A stretch of DNA of 64,000 nucleotides from Actinomyces sp. ZJ308 (GTDB lineage: Bacteria > Actinomycetota > Actinomycetes > Actinomycetales > Actinomycetaceae), in the NCBI RefSeq assembly GCF_011752065.1, contig NZ_JAAIJY010000004.1, positions 124,001-188,000 on the forward strand, written 5' to 3'. Numbering within the stretch: the first letter of the stretch is position 1; each line of letters starts with the position of its first letter. Of this stretch, positions 25,738 through 35,391 are shown one piece after another. Made by a program: the position numbers and the translations under genes. A model generated the notes under the pieces. That model was given only the letters and a program-made list of their open reading frames with translations. It was not told the origin of the DNA and ran no database searches.

Positions 25738-27072
25738 TCACAGCGGGGCCGCGATATCCACCCACACCAGGACCAGGGCCATGACGACGAGCAGGCCGAA
25801 GACGACCTGACCGAGTGGCAGCATCCTGGCGGTGTCCACCGGTCCCGGGTCGGGCTTCCCCTGCGCCCTGGCGATCATGCGCCGGATTCCCTCCCAGCAG
25901 GCTCCGGCCACGTGGCCGCCGTCCAGGGGCAGCAGGGGCACCAGGTTGAAGGCGAACAGTGCCAGGTTGAGGCTGCCCAGCAGCATGAGCATGGTGCTGA
26001 CCCGCATCGACAGGGGGACCTCCCCGCCTCCGGCCGCGCCGCCGCTGGTGGCCTGTCCGGCCATGCGTCCCATGCCCACCAGGCCCACGACCCCGCTGTC
26101 GGCGCTGCGCTGCTCGATGCCCAGCCCGGCCTGAACGGCGTGATAGAGCCCGACCGGGAGGGTGACGATCGCCTTGACCGTGCCGCCGACGGCCTGGCCG
26201 ATGAGGCCCGGGATCTTGGCGGGGCTCTGCGGAATGGTTCCCAGCGACGGGGAGATGCCCACGTAGGGGCGGGGCTCGGTGAGAACGGCCCCCGAGGCGT
26301 CCTTGACCGGCGCGCCCTGCGAGTCGAGGACGGTCCGTTGGGCCTGGACCGCTGTGACGCTCACGGTGCGCCTGGCACCGTCGCGCTCGATGACGACCTG
26401 GGTGGGGCTGGTTCCGCCGGCTGCGATCCGGGCCTGGATCTCCTCCCAGGTGGAGACCTCGACTCCGCCCCAGGAGACGATCCGGTCGCCGGCCTCGATG
26501 CCCGCGGCGCTGGCGGGACCGGCCGGGTCGGAGTCCTGGCAGGGAGCGTCCGCGTCGATGTTGGATGAGACGCAGGGTGCCACGGTCGCCAGCGTCGTCG
26601 TGCGCTCCGGGATGCCGACCGCGCCGATGGCGACGGCCAGGAGCACGATTCCCAGAGCCAGGTTGGTGAGGATCCCGCCGGCCATGACGATCAGCTTCTT
26701 GGGGACGCTCAGGGTGTAGAAGGCGCGGTGCTCCTCACCGGGCCGGATCTCCTCGAGGGCCTCGGCGCGCGCCTCGCCGACCATGCCGAGGCTGCCGTCC
26801 TTGCGCCGTCGGTCCGGCTTGCCGGGCTTGGCCGGCGGCAGCATGCCGACGAGCTTGACGTAGCCGCCCAGCCAGATGGCCTTGACGCCGTACTCGGTCT
26901 CACCGCGCTTGACCGACCAGATCCTCGGGCCGAAGCCGATGAAGTACTCGGGCACCTTCACACCGAACTTCTTGGCCGGGATCATGTGCCCGAGCTCGTG
27001 GAGGGCCACCGAGACACCGATCCCAATGACGAGGATGACGATGCCCAGGATGTAGGCCAGGGTAGTGCTCAC
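25738..27072 (-). CDS. rseP: Site-2 protease family zinc metalloprotease (RseP/Rip1)
   Basis: An intramembrane protease that cleaves anti-sigma factors and signal-peptide remnants. The 444-residue protein has the zinc site HELGH in helix 1 (near residue 26) followed by KKFGVKVPEYFIGFGPRIW. A single PDZ domain sits at about 165-260 (GIEAGDRIVSWGGVEV), and the third zinc-ligand motif is FNLVPLLPLDGGHV near residue 380. The GTG start overlaps the dxr stop. Order dxr-rseP-ispG is the same as in Mycobacterium (Rip1). Confidence 0.94.
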   Translation of the reverse strand: MSTTLAYILGIVILVIGIGVSVALHELGHMIPAKKFGVKVPEYFIGFGPRIWSVKRGETEYGVKAIWLGGYVKLVGMLPPAKPGKPDRRRKDGSLGMVGEARAEALEEIRPGEEHRAFYTLSVPKKLIVMAGGILTNLALGIVLLAVAIGAVGIPERTTTLATVAPCVSSNIDADAPCQDSDPAGPASAAGIEAGDRIVSWGGVEVSTWEEIQARIAAGGTSPTQVVIERDGARRTVSVTAVQAQRTVLDSQGAPVKDASGAVLTEPRPYVGISPSLGTIPQSPAKIPGLIGQAVGGTVKAIVTLPVGLYHAVQAGLGIEQRSADSGVVGLVGMGRMAGQATSGGAAGGGEVPLSMRVSTMLMLLGSLNLALFAFNLVPLLPLDGGHVAGACWEGIRRMIARAQGKPDPGPVDTARMLPLGQVVFGLLVVMALVLVWVDIAAPL

Positions 27073-28370
27073 GTGTGCGTTCCTCCGTTTCGTGCCGCGA
27101 TGAGCTCATCGGCGCGGGTGCGCGCCCAGGTCTCCGCGGCCAGGACGTCGTCGAGGCTCGGGGAGGTAATGCCCTCATGCTCGCCGACCACGGCCGCGTC
27201 GATCTCGACGATGTCCAGCCACTGAAGCCCACCGGCGAGGAAGGCGGCGACGGCCTGCTCGTTGGCGGCGTTGAGGACGGCCGGGTGGGTGGGTGAGGCC
27301 GCGACGGCGCTGCGGGCCAGGTCGACGGCGGGGAAGACCTCACCGTCCAGCGGCTCGAAGGTCCAGCTGACCGGCTCGTTCCAGCTGTTGGGCACCACCA
27401 GGCCGGACAGGTCGGGGCGCTGGGGCCAGGTCAGTCCCAGGGCGATGGGCAGGCGCATGTCGGGCGGCGAGGCCTGGGCGATGGTGGCGCCGTCGGTGAA
27501 CTCGACCATGGAGTGGATGACGGACTGGGGGTGGACGACGACGTCGATCTGCTCGGGGGCGACGTCGAACAGGAGGTGGGCCTCGATGAGCTCGAGCCCC
27601 TTGTTGATGAGGGTCGAGGAGTTGATGGTCACCACCGGCCCCATGTCCCAGGTGGGATGCTTCAGGGCTGCGGCGGCGCTGATCCCGGTGAGCTCGCCGC
27701 GGCTCCGACCGCGGAAGGGGCCGCCTGAGGCGGTCAGGACCAGTCGGCGCACCTCGCTGCGTCCGCTGATGACGGCACTGGTCAGTCCCTTCTCGTGGCG
27801 GCCGCCGGCCAGGGCCTGGGCGATGGCAGAGTGCTCGGAGTCGACCGGGACGATCTGACCGGGCCGGGCGAGCGATCGGCGGACCAGGGCGCCCCCGACG
27901 ACGAGGGACTCCTTGTTGGCCAGGGCCAGGCGGGCGCCGCTGCGCAGAGCGGCCAGCGTGGGCAGCAGGCCCACCGAGCCGGTGATGCCGTTGACGACCG
28001 TGTCCTCGGGCCCGAGCCCTGCGGCCTCGACCGTCGTCGTGGCGGCGTCGGGGCCGGTGAGGATGGTGGTGACCGGGTCGGGGCGGCCGGCCTCGGCGGC
28101 TGCGGCCGCCAGGGCGTCGCGCAGGCGGCCGGTGAGGTCCGCTCCCCCACCGGTGACGGCCAGGACGGGAACCTCCCGGGCGATGGCCTGACGGGCCAGC
28201 AGCTCCAGGCGGGATCCGCCGGCGGCCAGGGCCGCCACCCGGGGCGCGTCCCGGCCCAGACGGGTGAGGACCTGGAGGGTCTGGGTGCCGATGGACCCGG
28301 TGGATCCGAGCAGGACCAGTCGCCGGGGGGACTGAGGGGAACGGGGGCGTGACGGTGCGTGGCCGGTCAT
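27069..28370 (-). CDS. dxr: 1-deoxy-D-xylulose 5-phosphate reductoisomerase
   Basis: First committed enzyme of the MEP pathway, NADPH-dependent. The 433 residues contain the Rossmann segment LLGSTGSIGTQTL (residues 20-32), ALANKESLVVGG, VPVDSEHSAIAQAL (metal and substrate binding), LTASGGPFRGR and MGPVVTINSSTLINKGLELIEAHLLF, then the C-terminal helical domain with HPAVLNAANEQAVAAFLAG. Its stop overlaps the rseP start. The 63 bases after the preceding gene contain a short tandem repeat (cgggacttact). Confidence 0.96.
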   Translation of the reverse strand: MTGHAPSRPRSPQSPRRLVLLGSTGSIGTQTLQVLTRLGRDAPRVAALAAGGSRLELLARQAIAREVPVLAVTGGGADLTGRLRDALAAAAAEAGRPDPVTTILTGPDAATTTVEAAGLGPEDTVVNGITGSVGLLPTLAALRSGARLALANKESLVVGGALVRRSLARPGQIVPVDSEHSAIAQALAGGRHEKGLTSAVISGRSEVRRLVLTASGGPFRGRSRGELTGISAAAALKHPTWDMGPVVTINSSTLINKGLELIEAHLLFDVAPEQIDVVVHPQSVIHSMVEFTDGATIAQASPPDMRLPIALGLTWPQRPDLSGLVVPNSWNEPVSWTFEPLDGEVFPAVDLARSAVAASPTHPAVLNAANEQAVAAFLAGGLQWLDIVEIDAAVVGEHEGITSPSLDDVLAAETWARTRADELIAARNGGTHT

Positions 28371-28433
28371 GGGGCGACGGGTTTCCTCGGGACTTACTCG
28401 GGACTTACTCGGCTCTCTTACGACTCTCTCGGC

Positions 28434-28979
28434 TCACTCGACGGACAGGAGGACCTCGACGACGCGCGCCAGGTAGCGGTCGACGCTGGGCTCGCCGTAG
28501 GCCTTGCCGCCCCGTGCCCGGCGGAAGACCGCCCCGCGCACCTCGCTGGAGGTCAGGGTGGTGTCGGAGTCGAAGTAGCCGGCGATGCGGTCCATGAGGG
28601 CGTCGACGTCGGTCTTGTCGTACCCCTGCCCGGAGGCCGGGGCGAAGCGCTCACCGGCGGGGCGCAGGAGACGGGGGTAGAGGGTGGTGGCCAGCTGGGT
28701 GACCTGATCCATCCAGGCCTGGCGGCCCTTCTTGGCCACGAAGGCGGCGCGCCGGCGCTGGAGGAAGGCGGCCTCGAGCCGGTCGAGGGCAGCGTCCACG
28801 GCCTGGGGCTGGTAGCCGCGCAGGACCACGTCGAAGGCGACGGTGCGTACGCCCTCGGAGTCCATCTCGTCGAGCTCACCGGCGTCGTAGATCTCGTGAG
28901 CAGTCTCGAAGTAGCGGTCGACCTGCTCGGGGCGGTAGCCCGGTCGCAGGAGCGCTGACTTGGGGAACATGTCGCTCAT
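28434..28979 (-). CDS. DivIVA/DivI1A-repeat protein
   Basis: A 181-residue soluble protein with three degenerate copies of the DivI1A-type element 'GY.P..VD..L': [16 protein letters not shown] near residue 12, [22 protein letters not shown] near 52, and [20 protein letters not shown] near 117, each followed by a helix. Such proteins are thought to act in polar growth or cell-wall organisation, but the role of this one is unknown. Its ATG overlaps the rlmN stop, so it is read from the same mRNA. Confidence 0.8.
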   Translation of the reverse strand: MSDMFPKSALLRPGYRPEQVDRYFETAHEIYDAGELDEMDSEGVRTVAFDVVLRGYQPQAVDAALDRLEAAFLQRRRAAFVAKKGRQAWMDQVTQLATTLYPRLLRPAGERFAPASGQGYDKTDVDALMDRIAGYFDSDTTLTSSEVRGAVFRRARGGKAYGEPSVDRYLARVVEVLLSVE

Positions 28980-30238
28980 GTCGTCTTAGCCCTCTCCTGG
29001 TTGAGTACCTCGGTCGCGAGCTGACCGCAGGCACCGTCGATGTCGCTGCCTCGAGTGTCTCGCACTGTCGTGGTAATTCCGGCACGCCGGAGCGTGTCGA
29101 CGAACATATCCTGAACCGCAACCTCCGAGCAGGTCCAGATGGAGCCCGGCGTCGGGTTGAGCGGGATGGGGTTGACATGGGCCCATCCGGTGTCCCGGCG
29201 GTTGAGCTCGTCGGCCAGCAGCTGGGCGCGCCAGGCGTGGTCGTTCATGTCCTTGATGAGCGCGTACTCGATGGAGACCCGCCGGCCGGTGGCCAGGAAG
29301 TAGTCGTGGGCGGCGTCGAGCAGCTCGCCGACCTTCCACTTGGAGTTGACGGGGATGAGCTCGTCGCGCAGCTCGTCGTCGGGGGCGTGCAGGGAGACGG
29401 CCAGGGTCACCGGCAGGCCCTCACCGGCGAGCCGGCGGATGAGGGGGACCAGGCCCACCGTGGACACGGTGATGCCGCGGGCCGACAGGCCGAAGCCCTC
29501 GGGAGCCGGGTCAATGAGCCGGTGGAGGGCGCCGACGACGTTCTTGTAGTTGACCATCGGCTCGCCCATGCCCATGAAGACCACGTTGGACAGGCGCGCC
29601 GGTCCCCCGCTCAGGTCGCCGGCGGCCGAGGCCTGGGCGGCGTGGCGCACCTGCTCGACGATCTCCGCGGTCGACAGGTTGCGGGTCAGGCCCATCTGGC
29701 CGGTGGCGCAGAAGGGGCAGGCCATGCCGCAGCCGGCCTGGGAGGAGACGCACAGGGTGGTGCGGTCCTTGTAGCGCATGAGGACGCTCTCGACGCGTAC
29801 GCCGTCGTGCAGCTCCCACAGGTGCTTGATGGTGCGTCCACCGTCGGCGCGCAGGGCGCGCACCGGGCTGATGAGCTCGGGCAGGAGCTCGGCGCACAGC
29901 TGCTCGCGCTGGGAGGCGGGCAGGTCGGTCATGTCCGCGCTGTCGCGGGTGAAGTGCGCGAAGTAGTGCCGTGAGAGCTGATCGGCCCGGAAGGAGGGCA
30001 GGCCCGAGTCCTTGCAGGCGGCCTTGCGTCCGGCCAGGTCGAGGTCGGCCAGGTGCCGGGGGGCCTTGCCTCGGGCCGCCGGCACGGCGAAGGACAGCCG
30101 CGGCCTGGCGTCGGGACTGGTGGCGCCCTCCGGCGGCTGGTCGGTGGGCATGACCTGAATCTGGCCGCCGGCCGGCCGATCGGTGATGCTGATGGGCTGC
30201 GGGCGCCGGGGGCGCTGCTGTACTCGCGAAGGACTCAC
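28976..30238 (-). CDS. rlmN: Dual-specificity rRNA/tRNA methyltransferase RlmN
   Basis: A radical-SAM enzyme methylating A2503 of 23S rRNA and A37 of some tRNAs. The 420 residues include [18 protein letters not shown] with the CxxxCxxC cluster ligands, [35 protein letters not shown], and near the end [15 protein letters not shown], whose Cys is the resolving catalytic residue. The approximately 50-residue N-terminal extension is Pro/Arg-rich. The GTG start is preceded by GAGGAG at seven bases. It is coupled to the DivIVA-like gene downstream. Confidence 0.95.
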   Translation of the reverse strand: MSPSRVQQRPRRPQPISITDRPAGGQIQVMPTDQPPEGATSPDARPRLSFAVPAARGKAPRHLADLDLAGRKAACKDSGLPSFRADQLSRHYFAHFTRDSADMTDLPASQREQLCAELLPELISPVRALRADGGRTIKHLWELHDGVRVESVLMRYKDRTTLCVSSQAGCGMACPFCATGQMGLTRNLSTAEIVEQVRHAAQASAAGDLSGGPARLSNVVFMGMGEPMVNYKNVVGALHRLIDPAPEGFGLSARGITVSTVGLVPLIRRLAGEGLPVTLAVSLHAPDDELRDELIPVNSKWKVGELLDAAHDYFLATGRRVSIEYALIKDMNDHAWRAQLLADELNRRDTGWAHVNPIPLNPTPGSIWTCSEVAVQDMFVDTLRRAGITTTVRDTRGSDIDGACGQLATEVLNQERAKTT

Positions 30239-30310
30239 GCTCGTGCTCCTCGTGTCCCGGGGCTGGGGAGGGCCGGGCTGGTCGATAGGGGTGGGTGCGG
30301 CATGCAGTCC

Positions 30311-31249
30311 CTATTTCACCAGGAGGGTGAAGGCGTAGACAAGTGGAGCGGCCACGAGGATGGAGTCGAGGCGGTCCATGATTCCTCCGTGTCCGGGCAG
30401 GAGCGTTCCCATGTCCTTGAGTCCCAGGTCGCGCTTGAGCAGGGACTCCCCCAGGTCTCCCAGGGTGGAGACGATGACGGTGCAGACGCCCAGCACGACC
30501 CCGGCCCACCAGGGGCCTCCGATCGCCCAGACGCATCCCGCCCCGGTGGCCACAGCCGCCAGGAGCGAGCCCATGAGACCCTCCCAGGACTTCTTGGGCG
30601 AGACCGAGGGGGCCAGAGGATGACGGCCGAAGGTGATGCCCGCCAGCCACCCGCCGGTGTCGTTGGCGGCCGCCAGGGCGATGAGCGTCATGACCTTCCC
30701 CACCCCGTGATCCTGGACCAGGAGCAGGACCGCGAAGCCGGCCAGGTAGGGCAGGTAGGTGGCGGCGAAGACCGAGGCGGCCGCGGCGCTGGAGCGCGAA
30801 CGGCGGACCTCGTCGTGGGCCTCGGTGCGGGGGACGTCGTGGCCGGCCTGCTCCAGGACCGTTCCGGTCTCCGCCTCCGCCTGATCCATGAAGCTCCACA
30901 GGACGCAGGCGCCGGCGGTGGCCACGTAGGCCCCGAAGGCCGCCTCCGCCCCCAGCTCCCAGGCGCAGACGGAGATGCCCAGGGTGCCCAGCCACAGCGG
31001 CGCCAGCGGCAGGCGGATGTTCTTGCGGGCGAAGGCCGCCGCCAGCTCCCACAGCGCCCCGCAGACGGCCAGGACGACGACACCCACGAAGACGACCTTG
31101 TAGAAGGCCAGGGAGCCCAGGACCACGGCGATGAGCACGACCGCCACCCCGACGGCGGCGGGCAGGTTGCGCCCTGCCCGCCCGGTGGCGGGCAGGGGGT
31201 CGTGGTTGCGCGTGGGGCGCGGGTTCAGCAGGGTCGTCACGGGGCTCAC
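30311..31249 (-). CDS. cdsA: Phosphatidate cytidylyltransferase
   Basis: Makes CDP-diacylglycerol for phospholipid synthesis in the membrane. The 312-residue protein has about eight helices. Its C-terminal signature spans LGDLGESLLKRDLGLKDMG, then LLPGHGGIMDRLDS; the Asp residues bind Mg. SWEGLMGSLLAAV and NDTGGWLAG are further family elements. The start is a GTG. Position after frr and pyrH is the usual bacterial order. A polar stretch at about residues 130-155 is variable. Confidence 0.93.
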   Translation of the reverse strand: MSPVTTLLNPRPTRNHDPLPATGRAGRNLPAAVGVAVVLIAVVLGSLAFYKVVFVGVVVLAVCGALWELAAAFARKNIRLPLAPLWLGTLGISVCAWELGAEAAFGAYVATAGACVLWSFMDQAEAETGTVLEQAGHDVPRTEAHDEVRRSRSSAAAASVFAATYLPYLAGFAVLLLVQDHGVGKVMTLIALAAANDTGGWLAGITFGRHPLAPSVSPKKSWEGLMGSLLAAVATGAGCVWAIGGPWWAGVVLGVCTVIVSTLGDLGESLLKRDLGLKDMGTLLPGHGGIMDRLDSILVAAPLVYAFTLLVK

Positions 31250-31311
31250 AGGGGTCGGCGGGACAGGGGCGGAGCGCCGGCGCGCAGGCGCGGCGGCTCC
31301 CGGGTCTGGGG

Positions 31312-31869
31312 TCAGACCTCGAGGAGCTCGCCCTCCTTGGCGCTCAGAGCGGCGTCGATCTGCTCGACGAAGCGCTTGGTGAGGCCGTCGAGCTCGTGCT
31401 CGGCGCGCTTGACGTCGTCCTCGCCGGCCTCGCCGTCCTTCTTGATGGCCTCGAGCTCCTTCTTGGCCTTGCCGCGGATTCCGCGCACCTGGACCCGGGA
31501 GTCCTCGGCGCGAGAGCGGGCGAGCTTGACGTAGTCCTTGCGGCGCTCCTCGGTCAGTGCCGGCAGGGTGACGCGGATGACGGTGCCGTCGTCCGTGGGG
31601 TTGACGCCGAGGTCGGACTCGCGGATGGCGGTGACGATGTCCTTCATGGCGGAGCGGTCGAAGGGACTGACCAGGACGGTGCGGGCCTCGGGGATCGTCA
31701 GGGAGGCGAGCTGCTGGAGCGGGGTGGGTGCGCCGTAGTAGTCCACCACGATCCCGTTGAACATCGAGGGGTTGGCGCGGCCGGTGCGGATGGAGGCGAG
31801 CTCGCTCTTGGCGGCCTGGAGGGCCTTGTCCATCTTGTCCTCGGCCTCGAGCATGACGTCGTCGATCAT
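31312..31869 (-). CDS. frr: Ribosome recycling factor
   Basis: Splits post-termination ribosomes together with EF-G. The 185-residue length is exact for the family. Motifs are KMDKALQAAKSELASIRTGRANPSM, DYYGAPTPLQQLASLTIPEARTV, PFDRSAMKDI, and GVNPTDDGTVIRVTLPALTEERRKDYVKLA. The ATG follows AAAGGAAG; an upstream in-frame start lacks such a site. The 156-base gap back to pyrH shows nothing I could assign. Confidence 0.95.
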   Translation of the reverse strand: MIDDVMLEAEDKMDKALQAAKSELASIRTGRANPSMFNGIVVDYYGAPTPLQQLASLTIPEARTVLVSPFDRSAMKDIVTAIRESDLGVNPTDDGTVIRVTLPALTEERRKDYVKLARSRAEDSRVQVRGIRGKAKKELEAIKKDGEAGEDDVKRAEHELDGLTKRFVEQIDAALSAKEGELLEV

Positions 31870-32025
31870 GGTGCTTCCTTTGCTGGGGCGGTCGTGGGTT
31901 CGTGGGTCGTTGTCGGCCATCGCGGGGATGGCGGCTGGTTCTCGAGGTGTGGTGGTCGTCCGCGTGGTGGGCGGGCGCGGCGCCCGGGCGGGGTCGTCGT
32001 CGGCCTCGCGGAGTCCGGCACCGGG

Positions 32026-32778
32026 TCAGCTGCAGCTGACGAGCGTCCCGATTCTCTCACCCAGGAGGGCGCGAGTGATGTTGCCGGGCTCCCCCATGCC
32101 GAAGACGCGCATGGTCAGGCCGTTGTCACGGCACAGGGCGAAGGCGGAGGCGTCGACCACCTGGAGGCCGTCGGCCAGGGCCCGCTCGTAGGTGAGGTGG
32201 TCGAGGCGCTGGGCGTCGGGGTTCTTGCGGGGGTCGGCGGTGTAGACGCCGTCGACCCCGTTCTTCCCCACGAGCAGCTCGTCGCAGTGGGTCTCCAGGG
32301 CGCGCTGGGCCGAGACCGTGTCCGTGGAGAAGTAGGGCAGGCCGGCGCCGGCGCCGAAGACGACGACGCGGTTCTTCTCCATGTGACGGATGGCGCGCAG
32401 GGGGATGTAGGACTCGGCGACCTGCCCCATGGCGATGGCGGTCTGGACGCGGGCGGGCACGCCCGCCTTCTCGATGAAGTCCTGGAGGGCCAGGGCGTTC
32501 ATGACGGTACCCAGCATGCCCATGTAGTCGGCGCGGGCGCGGTCCATGCCCCTCGACGAGAGCTCGGCGCCGCGGAAGAAGTTCCCGCCTCCGACGACGA
32601 CGGATACCTGGACGCCGGCGCGGACGGCGTCGGCGATCTGGCGGGCGGCGTCGGAGACGACGTCGGGATCCAGGCCTATCGATCCGCCGCCGAAGACCTC
32701 ACCGGAGAGCTTGAGCAGAACACGTCTGGGGTGCGTGCCGTGGGCGACGCGATCGTCACGAGCCGGTTCCTGACTCAT
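32026..32778 (-). CDS. pyrH: Uridylate kinase (UMP kinase)
   Basis: Makes UDP from UMP; the bacterial hexameric type of the amino-acid-kinase fold. The 250 residues include [77 protein letters not shown] and [18 protein letters not shown] at 32778 follows AGGAGACATAGCGCA. It is followed by frr and cdsA. A very strong hairpin separates it from tsf upstream. Confidence 0.95.
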   Translation of the reverse strand: MSQEPARDDRVAHGTHPRRVLLKLSGEVFGGGSIGLDPDVVSDAARQIADAVRAGVQVSVVVGGGNFFRGAELSSRGMDRARADYMGMLGTVMNALALQDFIEKAGVPARVQTAIAMGQVAESYIPLRAIRHMEKNRVVVFGAGAGLPYFSTDTVSAQRALETHCDELLVGKNGVDGVYTADPRKNPDAQRLDHLTYERALADGLQVVDASAFALCRDNGLTMRVFGMGEPGNITRALLGERIGTLVSCS

Positions 32779-32953
32779 TGCGCTATGTCTCCTGGGGTCG
32801 GTGGGCGGGCTCCGCACAGCCTACCCCGTCCGCGACGGTGCCGGGCCCCGATGAGGCTCACCCTCGACGGTCAGACACGCCATGGGACTATGCCCTGCGA
32901 CATGTCCCGGAGCGGGGTCCCGGCCCGGCCGTGGTGACTGGGGACAATGGGAC

Positions 32954-32992
32954 GGGGCGGGGCCACGAGCATGGTGCTCGTGGCCCCGCCCC
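32954..32992 (-). terminator. Very strong hairpin after tsf
   Basis: Two perfectly complementary 18-base arms (32954-32971 and 32975-32992) with a 3-base loop form an almost all-GC stem. It lies 65 bases past the tsf stop and before pyrH, so it should end most rpsB-tsf transcripts. There is no U-tract on either side. Confidence 0.6.
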
Positions 32993-33057
32993 GGATGTCT
33001 CCGGCCGGTCCGAGGACGCAGGCCGCTGGCCGGCGAGCCGGCCCGATGGCGAGTGGA

Positions 33058-33897
33058 TCAGGCGCCGACGCGGAAGCGGACGAATCCGGTCAGCTCACCA
33101 CCGGTGGCCTCGACGACCTTGCCGACCGTGGTCTTGGGGTCCTTGGCGAAGGCCTGGTCGACCAGGACGTTCTCCTTGTAGAAGCCGCCCAGGCGACCCT
33201 CGACGATCTTGGGGATGGCCTTCTCGGGCTTGCCCTCGGCGCGGGTGGTCTCCTCGGCGATGGCGCGCTCCTTGTCCACGACCTCGGCCGGGACGTCGTC
33301 GCGGGTGGCGTAGTCCGGGGAGTAGGCGGCGATGTGCATGGCGACGTCGTGGGCCACCTCGGCGGCCTTGGCGTCGGTACCCACCAGGACGCCGACCTGG
33401 GCGGGCAGGTCGGGGTTGGTGCGGTGCAGGTAGAGCTCGATGTTGTCGGCCTCGATGCAGCCGACGCGACGCACGACGATCTTCTCGCCGATGACGGCCT
33501 GCATGCCGTCGGTGAGCTCCTTGACGGTGGAGCCGTCGACCTCGACCTCGGCCAGGGCCTCGGCGTCGGTGGCGCCGGAGGCGAGGGCGGCGGTGAGGAC
33601 CTGCTCGGCGTAGTCGAGGAACTTCTGGTTCTTGGCCACGAAGTCGGTCTCGGCGTTGATCTCCACGAGGACGCCGACCTGACCGTCGCCGGAGTCGACG
33701 ACCTTGGCGGCGATGAGGCCGGCGGAGGCGGCGCGGCCCTCGCGCTTGGCAATGCCCTTGAGGCCCTTGACGCGGATGATCTCGATGGCCTTCTCGGCGT
33801 CGCCCTCGGCCTCGTCGAGGGCCTTCTTGACGTCGAGCATGCCGGCGCCGGTCTTCTCGCGCAGCGCCTTGATGTCAGCAGTGGTGTAGTTCGCCAT
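33058..33897 (-). CDS. tsf: Elongation factor Ts
   Basis: Nucleotide exchange factor for EF-Tu. The 279-residue protein starts with the UBA-like domain (ADIKALREKTGAGMLDVKKALDEAEGD), followed by the core with INAETDFVAKNQKFLDYAE and PEYATRDD-like segments, here SPDYATRDDVPAEVVDKERAIAEE. The ATG follows AGGAGA. It is downstream of rpsB in the standard pair. Confidence 0.95.
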   Translation of the reverse strand: MANYTTADIKALREKTGAGMLDVKKALDEAEGDAEKAIEIIRVKGLKGIAKREGRAASAGLIAAKVVDSGDGQVGVLVEINAETDFVAKNQKFLDYAEQVLTAALASGATDAEALAEVEVDGSTVKELTDGMQAVIGEKIVVRRVGCIEADNIELYLHRTNPDLPAQVGVLVGTDAKAAEVAHDVAMHIAAYSPDYATRDDVPAEVVDKERAIAEETTRAEGKPEKAIPKIVEGRLGGFYKENVLVDQAFAKDPKTTVGKVVEATGGELTGFVRFRVGA

Positions 33898-33910
33898 GAA
33901 TGTCTCCTGG

Positions 33911-33995
33911 TCAGTCAGTGATCAGTCAGTGACTAATAGACGTGTGAAAAAGGACGTGTGGAAGGTGCTCACAGCGCGCAGACGTCGCGCTGTGA
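33911..33995. repeat. rpsB-tsf intergenic tandem repeat and hairpin
   Basis: TCAGTCAGTGA occurs twice in tandem (33911-33932). TCACAGCGCG and CGCGCTGTGA (33969-33995) form a perfect 10-bp stem with a 7-base loop. On the minus strand the hairpin is followed after about 15 bases by a five-T run. It could attenuate transcription between rpsB and tsf. Confidence 0.45.
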
Positions 33996-34022
33996 ACGAG
34001 GAGGTGGGCGAGGTTCCCGGAC

Positions 34023-34892
34023 TCAGGCCTGCTCGGCGGCAGGGGCCTCGGCAGCGGCCTCGACGGCCTCAGCGGTCTCCGCGGCGGTCTCAGCGGCCTG
34101 ATCGGCCTCGGCCCCGGCGAGGAGCTGCGCCTCCCACTCGGGCAGCGGCTCGGCGTCGGCGGGGGCGACCTCGGCCTCCTCACCGGTGCGGGCGCGGCCG
34201 CCGGAGCGGGCCAGCAGGCCCTCGGCGGTGGCGTCGGCGACGACGCGGGTCAGCAGGGTGACGGCGCGAATGGCGTCATCATTGCCGGGGATGCCATAGG
34301 TGGCCTCGTCCGGGTCGCAGTTGGTGTCCAGGATGGCGATGACCGGGATCCCGAGCTTCTGGGCCTCGGAGATGGCCAGGTGCTCCTTCTTGGTGTCCAC
34401 GACCCACACGGCCGCGGGGAGCTTGCTCATGTCGCGGATACCGCCCAGGGTGCGCTGGAGCTTGTCCTTCTCGCGGCGCATCATGAGCAGCTCCTTCTTG
34501 GTGCGGCCGGAACCGGCCACATCGTCGAAGTCGATCTGCTCGAGCTCCTTCATGCGGTCCAGGCGGGCGCGCACGGTGGAGAAGTTGGTGAGCATGCCGC
34601 CAAGCCAACGCTGGTTGACGTAGGGCATGCCGACGCGCTGGGCCTGCTCGGCCACGGCGGCCTGGGCCTGCTTCTTGGTTCCGACGAACAGGATGTTGCC
34701 GCCGCGAGCGACGATCTCCTTGACGAAGTCGTAGGCGGTGTTGATGCCCTCGATGGACTGCTGGAGGTCGATGATGTAGATGCCGTTGCGCTCGGTGAGG
34801 ATGAAGCGCTTCATCTTGGGGTTCCAGCGACGGGTCTGGTGCCCGAAGTGGACACCGCTATCAAGGAGCTGGCGCATGGTGACGACGGCCAT
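34023..34892 (-). CDS. rpsB: 30S ribosomal protein S2
   Basis: A structural protein of the small subunit. The 289 residues contain [91 protein letters not shown] and the C-terminal [15 protein letters not shown]. The last about 65 residues are an Ala/Glu-rich acidic tail beyond the usual end. GGAAGGA supports the start. Confidence 0.95.
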   Translation of the reverse strand: MAVVTMRQLLDSGVHFGHQTRRWNPKMKRFILTERNGIYIIDLQQSIEGINTAYDFVKEIVARGGNILFVGTKKQAQAAVAEQAQRVGMPYVNQRWLGGMLTNFSTVRARLDRMKELEQIDFDDVAGSGRTKKELLMMRREKDKLQRTLGGIRDMSKLPAAVWVVDTKKEHLAISEAQKLGIPVIAILDTNCDPDEATYGIPGNDDAIRAVTLLTRVVADATAEGLLARSGGRARTGEEAEVAPADAEPLPEWEAQLLAGAEADQAAETAAETAEAVEAAAEAPAAEQA

Positions 34893-35391
34893 GACGGTCC
34901 TTCCGTGTGTGCCGAGAGGTTGCTCGACGCACGATCATTCGGGGGACGGCCGCGCAGTGTGCTCGGGCGCGTCCCAGGGTTATTCTTCTGGGTTGTTCCC
35001 CGTGGTTCCGCACGCCTTGAGGGCGCGCACCGAGGCGGTGACCGGCTGGGAGCCGATGCGGATGGGGCCTGGCGCCTGCGACGCACGGCCACCCGTTCAC
35101 CGTGGCGAACCGTGATGACCGGGACCGCGACCGTGTCGCCCGGAGGGACGTCCCGAGGTGCTCGGGTGCAGGCACGCGAAGTCAGCATTCCGGGCCCGTC
35201 TCCCGCTGACGCCGGAGCGATCCGCAGAATGCTGCGGAGGCGAGGCTACCACAGGGCCGGGGCGACTGCCGAGGCCGATCCGGCGGAATTCGGAGTCGTC
35301 CCGGTCACCACAGGCAGTTTTCCAAGAGCGTTTTCCACAGGGCCGACGACACACCCGGCGGGAGGGTCCGGGCGGCGCGCACCCTGATGGC
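34893..35391. other. Intergenic region between divergent rpsB and M23 genes
   Basis: No gene is supported in these 499 bases. Open frames here lack ribosome sites and conserved features. Visible elements are a small inverted repeat CCCAG/CTGGG on the minus strand near 34975-34994, in the rpsB leader, and GTTTTCCA repeated 13 bases apart at 35317 and 35330, upstream of the peptidase-like gene. I could not place a -35/-10 pair for either gene. Confidence 0.5.

Noticed and set aside
24377-25810. Long plus-strand open frame opposite ispG
   Set aside because: GC-rich third-position shadow of ispG; Gly/Asp/Leu-rich without recognisable domains.
34893-35391. Upstream extension of the M23 frame to 35158
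   Set aside because: The added residues are unconserved, Arg/Ser-rich and precede the signal peptide; a start nearer the signal is more plausible.
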